Source: Platanthera guangdongensis
Taxonomy: Eukaryota; Streptophyta; Magnoliopsida; Asparagales; Orchidaceae
NCBI GenBank assembly: GCA_039583875.1
Contig: CM077150.1
Coordinates: 54,005,451-54,069,450, forward strand
DNA: 64,000 nucleotides
Reading direction: 5' to 3'
Made by a program: the position numbers and the translations under genes. Of this stretch, positions 1-9,215 are shown in pieces (position 1 is the first letter of the stretch; each line of letters starts with the position of its first letter). The notes beneath the pieces were generated by a model. That model had not been told where the DNA came from. It was given only the letters and a program-made list of their open reading frames with translations, and ran no database searches.

Positions 1-1216
1 TGCCATATAAGTATTGATGCAATAGTTTAAGTGCAAAAATCACCGCCACCAACTACAAGTCATGGACGGGATAGTTCTGCTCATGCACTTCAACTGGTGT
101 GAGTTATATGCTATTACTTTACCGAACTGAAGAAGTATGCAGCCTAAGCCGCTCCCTGATGCATCGCTATAAATTTTATAGACGTCCGTACCACATGGAG
201 ACATCAAAATAGGCGCTGTGGTCAAATGAATATTCTATTCTTCAAAAGCTCGCTCGCACTCCGACGTCCAAACAAACTTATGATATTTTCTCATCAGTGT
301 GGTGAGAGGTAAGGCTATTCGTGAAAAGTTCTCCATGAAGCATCTGTAGTAGCCCGAAAGTTCAAGGAAACTTTGGACTTCAGCTATAGTAGACAGAACA
401 TGCCACTCTTATATTGTAATTATCTTCACCGGATCCGTCGCTATACCTTCTCCACTAACCACATAGCCTAGAAAAGCCACTGACGACAGCCAGAACTCAT
501 ACTTTGAGAACTTGACAAAAAGATTGTTTCTCCTCAGGGTGTGCCACACCATCCGCAAATGCTTTGCATGATCTTTTTCAGACTGAGATTACACTAAAAT
601 GTCATCAATAAAGACGATTACAAATAAGTCCAAGTACTCTAGAAATGTTCAGTGCATTAGGTCCTTGAACACTGCTGGCACATTAGATAGCCCAAATTGC
701 ATTACCGTGAACTCATAATGACCGTAGCGTGTTTCTAATGATATCTTAGGAATGTCACATTCCCTAATTCTCAACTGGTAATAGCTAAACTTTAGGTCTA
801 GCTTTGAGTATACCGTTGATCCAACCAGCTGATCAAATAAGTCATCAATCCATGGTATCGAGTACTTGTTCTTCTCCGTCATCTTGTTCAGTTCTCTATA
901 ATCAATGCACAGATGCATACTACCATCTTTATTTTCACAAAGAGGACAGGTGCACTCCAAGGTGACATACTTGGGCATATATATCCTTTCTCTAGAAGCT
1001 CTTGTAGCTGGACTTTCAGTTCCATCGTTTACTTTGGCTCTATACGGTACGGTGAGCGGGATATAGGTTTCACACGTGGCACCAACTCAATAGAGAAGTC
1101 AATTTCTCTTTGGGGAGGTAGCCCTGAAAGATCATTCGGGAACACATCCACGTACTCCGATACAATCAGAACGTCACACACATTGGATTTTGGCTCAACA
1201 CCCTCTATAAGCATGA
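1..1216 (-). pseudogene. GY-1 pol fragment: reverse transcriptase and start of RNase H
   Basis: Conceptual translation of the minus strand gives the gypsy RT in order: a pre-RT segment with [10 protein letters not shown] (1029-1214), palm motifs such as [11 protein letters not shown] and [14 protein letters not shown] (649-978), the catalytic FIDDILV near 610-630, the thumb/connection segment SVAFLGYVVSGEG near 455-495, and the RNase H start YSDASGSGLG (40-225). The frame is broken by several stops, for example just after FIDDILV and after the EEF/RAFEE region near 240, so no functional enzyme is made. The enzyme would copy element RNA into cDNA in virus-like particles. The element continues to integrase beyond base 1. 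Confidence 0.85.
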
Positions 1217-1901
1217 AAATTACTCCGTGCCTTTCTGAACAGCATTGACGACATGGAGAGCAGACATCAATATCTTTCTCGATCCTCGCATGCCAGCGAA
1301 TTTAGTCTCTAGCTCGGTATTCTGTCCCATTGCGATCTTTTTTGAGTTGCAATCTATAAAGGCACGCTGCTCTGGGAGCCCATCCATACCGAAGATTACA
1401 TCAAACTCCGATTGTGGCAACACAGATGCTTCTAATCCGAAATCTCGACTTTCTATTTGTACCTCTACACAACAAGACTTATTTGCACGCATCACCCATC
1501 TGTTAGGCAACAATATCAATATGCTATATATCAGCGCACAAGTAGGCACTCCAATCCGAGAGACGTAGTCCACAGCTAGAAACGAATGCGAAGCACCCGT
1601 ATCGAATAGTGCTCTCGCCGGACAGTCCCGAATAAGGACAAAGACTAATATAAACAAATCATAGACAAGCAATGCACAAGGTATGGAGTATAAAAAGCAG
1701 TAAAACTGCATCTTAACTAGTATATGTGACGACGTCACTTTGCTTTATAGCCTCCTATTGGCCAAGATTGTACACCCTTGGATGAGCTGGAGTATACTGG
1801 TATGCAATGGACTCCACCGCCTTTCCCTTTTCAGCATATATTGCTCCTGCCTTCTTATCACCCTTTGGAGGACCACTCTGACAATCACGGGCTATATGGC
1901 C
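1217..1901 (-). pseudogene. GY-1 protease and second half of the Gag zinc knuckle
   Basis: Immediately left of SV-1 the minus strand encodes the tail of a CCHC knuckle (HIARDC followed by QSGPPK), then after a linker the retropepsin-type protease ALFDTGASHSF (open at 1220-1738) with the downstream FGMDGLPEQRAFIDC segment. The aspartate in DTG is the catalytic residue in this family. The first half of the knuckle is at 9216-9245, on the other side of SV-1, which shows that SV-1 cut one gene in two. The copy is degenerate and lacks a continuous gag-pol frame. Confidence 0.8.
1897..1901. repeat. Target site duplication of SV-1, left copy
   Basis: TGGCC lies directly before the SV-1 LTR and is repeated exactly at 9211-9215. 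Confidence 0.95.
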
Positions 1902-1921
1902 TGAAAGTGCAGCTAGATCTG

Positions 1922-1954
1922 ATATACTCTAGAGGGGGGGTGAATAGAGTATAT
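1922..1954 (-). other. U5 hairpin with C-rich loop (SV-1)
   Basis: In element sense the stem ATATACTCTA pairs with TAGAGTATAT around the loop TTCACCCCCCCTC. The second LTR has the same stem at 7726-7756 with fewer loop C residues. Related hairpins with different stem sequence occur in SV-2, SV-3 and SV-4. Confidence 0.6.
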
Positions 1955-2950
1955 GGTCCTTTGAAACTTTTTACAACAATTATTGTAATAAGAGTGAGCA
2001 GGGAAGCAGTTGAAAATCTAATCACAGAACTAAACTATATATAAGCTAATCACAGAATAATCAAGGCCAGAAACAAACATAAAGACAAGCAAAACCAGAA
2101 GACACAAGGAATTATAGTGGTTCCCCTAAACTTGGGTACATCCACTCTTCTACCACCCTAGGTAGGAATCCACTGCATGATGAGTTGATCAGGTGTCCTG
2201 GGCACCAATGAGCTTTTGATAAGGTGCTCAAAAACCAAATCAGATTTTTTGATCAGGTGTCTTGCCACCAATGAGCTTTTGACAAGGTGCTCAAAAACCA
2301 AGCTCAAACTTTTGAAGGGAGTTTGAGAAACCCTTTACAGAAAGGGGGTGAGAGAGTGATGGAAGTCTTCTCTTTCTCAAACAACTGAGAAGACTATATG
2401 GATTGTTGATGTCAAAGCTCCCCCTGAATCCTTGAGATCTTCAGGAAGAAAAGCTTTGCTGAGGGTGATAGGCCTTCAAAGATTGAACTCCAGCAATAGA
2501 TGATTTCAGCAATAGCTGAAATGTTGAATGTCTGGAGTCTTGAAAAATATTGGCCTTGAACACTTTGAAACTAAAGAGATCTGAAGATTTCTGAAAAGAT
2601 TGATCTCCTTGGATGAGTGTTCTTGAGAATTCTTTGAGACAGAAGATTTTGTTGAAGATTATTGATGTCTGTCTGTGTGTCTGTGTATCTCTCGGTGATT
2701 CAGAAAAAAAATTCTTTTCTTTTATTCTCTGGTACTGAACAGAAACATTCTCTTAGAAGAATAGCCGTTGGTCTGTATTAATTGCATCCTTAATTGCAAA
2801 ATCTCTTCTAGAGGAAAGTCCATAGAAATATTCCTTGAAACTTGGTCCATTAATGAATGAAAACGGCTAGGAAATCTCTGAATTAATTGCAGAATAACTC
2901 CTTAACTGATTTGAATTTAAATCTAGAAACATCCTTGAAGTTATCTGAAA

Positions 2951-3238
2951 ACGTCGAACTGAGCTCTGCTATCGTCGAACTGAGCTCAGCGATCTGGAAA
3001 TATACAGCAGCAAAATATCGTCGATCTGAGCTCAAAGATCGTCGAACTGAGCTCAGAGATAAAGATCCAAAGCAGAGTCAAAATCGTCGACCTGAGCTCA
3101 CCGATCGTCGAATAGAGTTCGACGATATAATGAAGTTGAGCTCAGCGATCGTCGAATGGAGTTCGACGATCTGTCGAAGTTGAGCTAGACGATCGTCGAT
3201 CGGAGTTCGACGAATCGTCGTGCTGAGCTTGACGATAT
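2951..3238. repeat. SV-1 LTR palindrome array (TCGAACTGAGCTC words)
   Basis: About 290 bp are packed with near-palindromic words such as CGTCGAACTGAGCTC and GGAGTTCGACGAT, each containing TCGA. The copy in the other LTR is 8756-9040. The same vocabulary reappears at 6780-7070 between pol and ORF2. Confidence 0.8.
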
Positions 3239-3407
3239 GACTTAGTCTCCAAACAGAAAATTCTGGTCTTGAGGGCAGCTTCCAAACCTAGACTTCTAAC
3301 CCTTAGACTCAATTCTAATTGACCTTTTAAGCTATACAGGAGGTCAAACAAAGGTTTCCTAGAGACATAGTGATCCTGACCCAAATTAGTAATAGGGTGT
3401 TCCAACA

Positions 3408-3418
3408 ATCTCCCCCTA
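3408..3418 (-). promoter_or_regulatory. SV-1 polypurine tract
   Basis: In element sense TAGGGGGAGAT sits directly before the 3' LTR start TGTTGG. It is the expected primer for plus-strand DNA synthesis. The same 11-mer is found at the matching place in SV-2 and SV-4 and with one change in SV-3. Confidence 0.85.
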
Positions 3419-3605
3419 TTTGGGTTAGGATTACTATTTACAAACTTTGGAAAAATTTAAATAACATACAAGCAGCAAAACAGAAAAGCAACAAGCTAGA
3501 CATTGCAGAACCACAGAGATATATAACATCCAGATAGAAATCAGAAATCACAGAGAATGTCACCTTACATTATCATTTCTTTTCTTTGCCCTTAACAAGT
3601 TTGAT

Positions 3606-4199
3606 CTATCTGTTAGGATTGAGGGCTTCTTTGTTTGATCTGGTATCATCTGCTGCTCCTAAATATGTTTGCTTTTTAGGCCTGGGAACTACAGCTTCAG
3701 GATGTAATGCCATATACCTGTCAGAATCAAAGAACTTGCTTGATGCATATCTTTCTAGCTCTTTCTGTCTCTGTTCAGACATTGTTGAGATATTAGATGA
3801 GTCTTTTCCTTGCTCTCTAGCCTTTTTGATCTGATCCAGTGCAGCTAGTTCTTTTAATCTGGAAGTCCAAGCAGCTGGATTGTTCTCAAGATCCTCAAAA
3901 GGTACAAGTGGCTCATATCTGTTAGAGGGATTGTCTTGAGAAGGCCTGGAAGACACAGTTTCTTTCAGCTTATAAGGGAAAGGACCAGATGTTGTATCAG
4001 TTGAAATTTGTCCTCCCCTAGAATATGGGTGTTGCCTTGAGTACCCTTTGGAGTAGACTTGGAGATCTCTTTGATTTCCTCTATATCCTCCTCTCCTGGA
4101 TTGAGATCCCCTGGATTGGCTTCCCCTATTATAAGATCTAGCATGAGGCTGATAGGGGGGCCTGACTTCTGGCTGGGGGTTGATCTGCAGAGCTTCCAC
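3606..4199 (-). CDS. SV-1 RG-rich ORF overlapping the ORF2 end
   Basis: This 197-codon open frame overlaps the last 60 bases of ORF2 in another frame. Its first 80 residues are rich in arginine, glycine, tyrosine and serine, with repeated SRGSQSR and RGGYRG motifs like RG/RGG RNA-binding segments. The C-terminal half is charged, with the stretch SEQRQKELERYASSKFF, and it ends 198 bp before the 3' LTR. No ATG clearly favours independent translation, so it may be the original C-terminus of ORF2, displaced by an indel or reached by ribosomal frameshifting in the overlap 4138-4199. No family is recognised. Confidence 0.5.
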   Translation of the reverse strand: MEALQINPQPEVRPPYQPHARSYNRGSQSRGSQSRRGGYRGNQRDLQVYSKGYSRQHPYSRGGQISTDTTSGPFPYKLKETVSSRPSQDNPSNRYEPLVPFEDLENNPAAWTSRLKELAALDQIKKAREQGKDSSNISTMSEQRQKELERYASSKFFDSDRYMALHPEAVVPRPKKQTYLGAADDTRSNKEALNPNR

Positions 4200-6642
4200 C
4201 TACACCTGCATCAGGAGGAGGTGGTGGAGGAGGATGAGAGTGTTGGAATTGAGAGGAACCCTTTTCATATTTTCTCTTCCTTTTCATTGCCTTCAGTTGG
4301 TTCTTAGAGTATTGCATCCAGTGCTCAGTAATAGGACAGTCATGTAGAATGTAGTATGGAATATCATTGTTGTCTTTGACTTTAGCAGGAGGTACTCTCT
4401 TCATGGCTTTGCTCCTTGCCTTTCTTTTCCTAGCAATGGTAGCAGAAGAGTCATCAGAGTCTGTTCTAAATTCATCACTTTCAGAACTCTGGTCATCATA
4501 AAGAGCATCTATTTTCTTCATTAAGTCCTTCTTGAGCTGTACAGAAGAAGATGAGGCAACAGATGGTGTAGTAGCAGATGTTGAAGCAGAAGTAGAAATG
4601 ACAGCAGCAGATATAGTAGAAGCAGCTATAGGCTCTGGAGAAGTGACAGCAGCAACAACTTCACTAACAACAGCATCAACAGGAGGAATATCATCAGAAA
4701 CTGCAGAAGGCTCAAACTCAGGTGCCTCTGACATAAGAATTTCCTTGGAAATTGGTTCAACAGTAATAACAGAAACTTCAGCAGTAGTATCAGAAAGTTC
4801 AGCAGCAGTAGGGGCAACAATATCAGAAGCAACAATAATGCTTTCTTCAGAAGAAGCAGCAGCATACACTGAGTTGACAAAGGAGGTGATAATGCTTGGG
4901 TCACAACAAGAAAATGGCACAAGTGCCTTGGATAGATCCTCTAGAGGCTGGACAGCATTGACCTCTGGCAGACAGCTGAAGTAAAACTGATCAAAATTTG
5001 ATAGCAAAGACCTGAGGTCTATTGCAAGGACTGTAGTAGGAGGACTTTGTGCTTGAGGCACAGCAACAGCAGCAAGAGCAGAAGCTGAAGAAGCAGCAAT
5101 AACAGCAGCAGCAGCAGCAGACAGGCTTACAGACACAGCAGCAGCAGCAGCAGCATGAAGGCTCACTTCATAGGGCATCTCTCCCTGCCGGGATTCAGAC
5201 AAGTTTGGATCAAGGCACACTACTGTAGGGGCTTCCTGAGGGAATAGGGAAGAGAGCCTGGCAGAGAGAGCTGCCACTGACAGGTGTAGTGGAGCCAAGG
5301 AGGTCTCCAACAGGAGAGAGAGCCTGGGGGCAAGCAACTCATACAACCTGTCAACAAGGGCTGGAAGGTCTACGTGCTCAAGGGTGACTGGAGCAGAGGT
5401 AGAAGATAGAGGAGCAGCTAATGGTGAGGGTAGTGGAGAGCTGGTGAATGGTGAAAGGGATGGCTGAGGTGTTGGTAAGGTGGAAATGGAGGGCAGTGGG
5501 ATGGAGATGGATGGGGTGAAAGTGGGTTGGTCAATGATTTGGTGTAGAAGGTCTTGAAAGGAAGTGGAGGATGAGGGTAGCTCAGGAGGAGAGGATGGAG
5601 AGTCATCCATAAAGGAATCATCAATGAGGGTGAAGGATGGAATGGAGGGTGATGAAGTGACATCTGGTGGAAGGTAGGAGAATAATGGATGGAAGTGGTC
5701 TTCTGGTGTTGGTAGAATAGGTACTGGAGAGGGTGTGGATGTTGGAGAGGGGCTGGATATGATGATGGTGGATGGAGATGGAATGGTGGATGGTATGGGA
5801 AGGGATGGAATTGGAGGAGGAGGAGGAGAGGCAACAAAAGCAGGCAGGTCATCTGCAGGGGCAGAGACCTGTGGAGAAGTGACTCTTAGAGTCCTTGTGC
5901 CTGAAGGAGTGCTGGAGGAGGGCCTGCTGGGCATACTGATTTGCCTGTCCCATTTTCCAAAGAGGGCACAGGACAGTCTCTTGGAAGCATTGATATGAAT
6001 TCCAGAGGAGACCAGCAAGGCAGGGCACCTGTGCTGCAGAAATATCCCAATGATCCTTCCAAAGTTGACAAAACTTTTGTTGATTTTCTTCTTGATAAGG
6101 TCAAAGAAGACTTCTCCCCAATTCAGATTTTTCTTATCTACAAGGGCTCCCATGAAGCAGAGCTGATACCTTGAGATTGTATCATGGGCAGAGTGCTTAG
6201 CCAGTAGCACTTTCCCAACAACATCTGCCATAAATCTGTATTCCACAGAAAGGTTCCTTTTGAAGAGCTTGCTAGGGTTGGCCTCTGAATGACTCATTCT
6301 GGCAAGCAGGGCAGAAAACTCTTCTCCAGACAGGTCAGCACTATCTTCACCATTCCTCAACTCAAAAACTTCTGATAGAATTGCTGGGGTTAGAGGTACC
6401 TGAGTGCCAGAAATAGACCCAACAATGGTGGAGTTGTCTTGATTGTGGGCAGTATAAACCCATTCCTTTATCTCATCAGATGCCAGCTTGATCCTGGTGG
6501 TTATAATGGCAGTCAAGTTCTGGTCTTTGAATAATCCCAAAATATCTTGAAAAACCTGGTCAGTTGTGCTGAAGGATTCCATGTCAATATCGAAACCTGC
6601 ATCAAACTTCATGGCAGCAAGAACAGCAACAGACACAGCCAT
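4138..6642 (-). CDS. SV-1 ORF2, large protein in the Sirevirus envelope-like position
   Basis: The ATG at 6642 (MAVSVAVLAAMKFDAG) gives 834 aa; the frame is open to 6678 but only with a TTG. The N-terminal 250 residues contain a conserved core (FMADVVGKVLLAK ... FGRIIGIFLQ ... LFGKWDRQISM) that aligns by eye with SV-3 ORF2, so the two are homologous. A Ser/Pro-rich region (about residues 240-430), an alanine-rich stretch with runs of five to six Ala (about 510-560) and an acidic region follow. Near the end come basic clusters (ARKRKARSKAMKR, KAMKRKRKYEK) that could be nuclear signals, and a polyproline run. Apart from the weakly hydrophobic N-terminus, no clear signal peptide or membrane segment is seen. 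Function is unknown. The frame is intact although gag-pol is gone. Confidence 0.8.
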   Translation of the reverse strand: MAVSVAVLAAMKFDAGFDIDMESFSTTDQVFQDILGLFKDQNLTAIITTRIKLASDEIKEWVYTAHNQDNSTIVGSISGTQVPLTPAILSEVFELRNGEDSADLSGEEFSALLARMSHSEANPSKLFKRNLSVEYRFMADVVGKVLLAKHSAHDTISRYQLCFMGALVDKKNLNWGEVFFDLIKKKINKSFVNFGRIIGIFLQHRCPALLVSSGIHINASKRLSCALFGKWDRQISMPSRPSSSTPSGTRTLRVTSPQVSAPADDLPAFVASPPPPPIPSLPIPSTIPSPSTIIISSPSPTSTPSPVPILPTPEDHFHPLFSYLPPDVTSSPSIPSFTLIDDSFMDDSPSSPPELPSSSTSFQDLLHQIIDQPTFTPSISIPLPSISTLPTPQPSLSPFTSSPLPSPLAAPLSSTSAPVTLEHVDLPALVDRLYELLAPRLSLLLETSLAPLHLSVAALSARLSSLFPQEAPTVVCLDPNLSESRQGEMPYEVSLHAAAAAAVSVSLSAAAAAVIAASSASALAAVAVPQAQSPPTTVLAIDLRSLLSNFDQFYFSCLPEVNAVQPLEDLSKALVPFSCCDPSIITSFVNSVYAAASSEESIIVASDIVAPTAAELSDTTAEVSVITVEPISKEILMSEAPEFEPSAVSDDIPPVDAVVSEVVAAVTSPEPIAASTISAAVISTSASTSATTPSVASSSSVQLKKDLMKKIDALYDDQSSESDEFRTDSDDSSATIARKRKARSKAMKRVPPAKVKDNNDIPYYILHDCPITEHWMQYSKNQLKAMKRKRKYEKGSSQFQHSHPPPPPPPDAGVGGSSADQPPARSQAPLSASC

Positions 6643-6756
6643 GGGTACCTGCAAAAATTCAACAAACAAAACGACCAAGTGCAGAACTGTTTGGAGGGAA
6701 AGAAAATTCTTGCAGAGAAATCAAAAGCGCAAAGGAGAATGACGGCGAAAAATGAA

Positions 6757-7075
6757 TTTTATATTAGGGTTTGACGCAGAATTGGAAAGATCGTTGAACT
6801 CAGTTCGACGATCGAGGCTACTAAAGGAATCTGAAGAGTCTTCAACATCATCGATCTCCGTTCGACGATATTGGAGAGCATCGAGCTCCGTTCGACGATC
6901 GTTCAGAGAACAAAATCGTCGAGCGCCGTTCGATGATTGTTGATCGGAAGAGATAGTTCATACTATCTGAGAGACGCTGAACTCAGTTCGATGATTTCGG
7001 AAATCGTCGATCTCCGTTCGACGATCTTGGGGCAAATCGTCGAGCGCAGTTCAGAGATCAGAAAAATTCTAGACA
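6757..7075 (-). promoter_or_regulatory. Candidate internal promoter of SV-1 ORF2 (palindrome array plus TATA)
   Basis: Between the pol end (7139) and ORF2 (ATG 6642) lies an array of TCGA-containing words at about 6780-7070, of the same vocabulary as the LTR array. Downstream of it on the minus strand is TATAAAA (6757-6763), about 115 bp before the ATG. SV-2 and SV-3 have the same arrangement with their own palindrome word. A TTTTTGCAG directly upstream of the ATG (about 6652-6660) also resembles a 3' splice site. Promoter activity is inferred. Confidence 0.5.
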
Positions 7076-7138
7076 CTAAGAAAAATCAGGATGTTTGCCT
7101 AGTCTTGGTCAATTTTTAAGCTTTCAAAATCTTGGATA

Positions 7139-7705
7139 TTATTTAAGACTTCCTCCATCTAACATTCCTAACTGATTTAGGAAGAAGGTGTGTTTCTTTT
7201 CATCCAATGGCTTGGTGAAAATATCTCCCCTTTGTAAATCAGTTGGGATATAGTATAGTTCAATTTTATTCTTTTCAACATTATCCCTTAAAAAGTGATG
7301 CCTAATCTCTATGTGTTTTGTCCTACTATGGAGGACTGGATTTTGAGCTATAGAAATAGCACTGGTGTTATCACAAAAGATTTTAGACTTCTCTAAGTTG
7401 TAGCCATAGTCTAGGAGTTGGTTTTGAATCCACAAGATTTGTGAACAACAACTGCCTGCAGCCATATATTCAGCTTCAGCAGTTGAAGTTGACACAGATG
7501 TTTGTTTCTTACAAAACCAAGAGACAAGTCTATCACCAAGGAACTGACATGTTCCACTGGTGCGTTTCCTGTCAATTCTGCATCCAGCATAATCAGCATC
7601 AGAGAATCCAGTTAAATCAAATGCTGAATCTTTTGGATACCAAAGACTCCAGCATAATCAGCATTTTCTTCATCTCCACTGCTTTTAGAGCCAGTGCAAT
7701 CATTT
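7139..7705 (-). pseudogene. SV-1 pol remnant: copia RNase H
   Basis: The minus strand encodes the C-terminal copia RNase H: the first catalytic segment LTGFSDADYAGC near 7585-7625, GTCQFLGD, then (open from 7495) STAEAEYMAAGSCCSQILW, FCDNTSAISIAQNP, RTKHIEIRHHFLRD and the terminal DIFTKPLDE ... LGMLDGG with a stop at 7139. Sequence before GLWYPKD is missing: at 7706 it joins the 5' LTR directly. A 17-bp direct repeat (7583-7599 and 7648-7664, TCCAGCATAATCAGCAT) lies near this junction. The enzyme would degrade RNA in RNA-DNA hybrids; this piece alone is not a functional polyprotein. Confidence 0.85.
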
Positions 7706-9210
7706 TGAAAGTACAACTAGATCTGATATACTCTAGAGGGGGTGAATAGAGTATATGGTGCTTTGAAACTTTTTACAACAATTGTTGTAATAAGAGTGAG
7801 CAGGGAAGCAGTATTAAATCTAATCACAGAACTAAGTTAATGAAAAGCTAATCACAGAAAACTCAAGGCCAGAAACAAACATAAACACAAGCAAAACCAG
7901 AAGACACAAGGAATTATAGTGGTTCCCCTAAACTTGGGTACATCCACTCTTCTACCACCATAGGTAGGAATCCACTGCAGGATGAGTTGATCAGGTGTCC
8001 TGGGCACCAATGAGCTTTTGATAAGGTGCTCAAAAACCAAAGCAGATTTTTTGATCAGGTGTCTTGCCACCAATTAGATTTTGACAAGGTGCTCAAAAAC
8101 CAAGCTCAAACTTTTGAAGGGAGTTTGAGAAACCCTTTACAGAGAGGGGGTGAGAGAGTGATGGAAGTCTTCTCTTTCTCAAACAACTGAGAAGACTATG
8201 TGGATTGTTGATGTCAAAGCTCCCCCTGAATCCTTGAGATCTTCAGGAAGAAAAAGCTTTGCTGAGGGTGATAGACCTTCAAAGATTGAACTCCAGCAAT
8301 ACATGATTTCAGCAATAGCTGAAATGTTGAATGTCTGGAGTCTTGAAAAATATTGGCCTTGAACACTTTGAAACTAAAGAGATCTGAAGATTTCTGAAAA
8401 GATTGATCTCCTTGGATGAGTGTTCTTGAGAATTCTTTGAGACAGAAGATTTTGTTGAAGATTATTGATGTCTGTCTGTGTGTCTGTGTATCTCTCGGTG
8501 ATTCAGAAAAAGAATTCTTTTCTTTTATTCTCTGGTACTGAACAGAAACATTCTCTGAGAAGAATAGCCATTGGTCTGCATTAATTGCATCCTTAATTGC
8601 AAAATCTCTTCTAGAGGAAAGTCCATAGAAATATTCCTTGAAACTTGGTCCAGAAATGAATGAAAACGGCTAGGAAATCTCTGAATTAATTACAGAATAA
8701 CTCCTTAACTGATTTGAATTTGAATCTAGAAACATCATTGAAGTTATCTAAAAATGTCGAACTGAGCTCTGCTATCATCGAACTGAGCTCAGCAATCTGG
8801 AAATATACAGCATCAAAATATCATCGATCTGAGCTCAAAGATCGTCGAACTGAGCTCAGAGATAAAGATACAAAGCAGAGTCAAAATCGTCGACCTGAGC
8901 TCACCGATCATCGAACGGAGTTCGACGATATAATGAAGTTGAGCTCAGCGATCGTCGAATGGAGTTCGACGATCTGTCGAAGTTGAGCTAGACGATCGTC
9001 GATCGGAGTTCGACGAATCGTCGTGCTGAGCTCGACGATATGACTTAGTCTCCAAACAGAAAATTCTGGTCTTGAGGGCAGCTTCCAAACCTAGACTTCT
9101 AACCCTTAGACTCAATTCTAATTGACCTTTTAAGCTATACAGGAGGTCAAACAAAGGTTTCCTAGAGACATAGTGATCCTGACCCAAATTAGTAATAGGG
9201 TGTTCCAACA
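7706..9210 (-). repeat. SV-1 5' LTR (right copy)
   Basis: This copy is 1505 bp and is the partner of 1902-3407. In element sense it ends ACTTTCA and is followed by RNase H coding sequence instead of a primer binding site. The hairpin is at 7726-7756 and the palindrome array at 8756-9040. Confidence 0.95.
8756..9040. repeat. SV-1 palindrome array, 5' LTR copy
   Basis: This is the second LTR copy of the TCGAACTGAGCTC-type array, with a few C-to-T type differences from 2951-3238 (for example ATCATCGAACTG for ATCGTCGAACTG). Confidence 0.8.
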
Positions 9211-9215
9211 TGGCC
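9211..9215. repeat. Target site duplication of SV-1, right copy
   Basis: TGGCC directly follows the SV-1 LTR and matches 1897-1901. Confidence 0.95.

Larger units (their letters stand above)
1902..3407 (-). repeat. SV-1 3' LTR (left copy)
   Basis: This copy is 1506 bp and in element sense runs TGTTGGAACACC ... ACTTTCA. It matches 7706-9210 along its whole length with scattered substitutions and short indels, more of them near 1902-2100. It carries a C-rich hairpin (1922-1954), the block GGTTCCCC ... GGGTACATCCACT shared with other Sirevirus LTRs here (2113-2145), and a palindrome array (2951-3238). No canonical TATA box conserved between both copies was found. Confidence 0.95.
1902..9210 (-). 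mobile_element. SV-1: Sirevirus-like Ty1/copia element with gag and most of pol deleted
   Basis: The element has two LTRs (1902-3407 and 7706-9210) flanked by the duplication TGGCC, so both ends are intact. Read on the minus strand it contains 5' LTR, only the RNase H end of pol, an internal palindrome array, a large ORF2, a polypurine tract and the 3' LTR. A primer binding site, gag, protease, integrase and RT are absent, so it is a non-autonomous deletion derivative. The palindrome word in its LTR (TCGAACTGAGCTC type) differs from those of SV-2 to SV-4, making it a separate family. It is inserted in the gag zinc knuckle of GY-1. Confidence 0.93.

Noticed and set aside
4532..4984. Plus-strand Ala/Glu/Thr-rich frame
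   Set aside because: Antisense shadow of the alanine-rich part of SV-1 ORF2.
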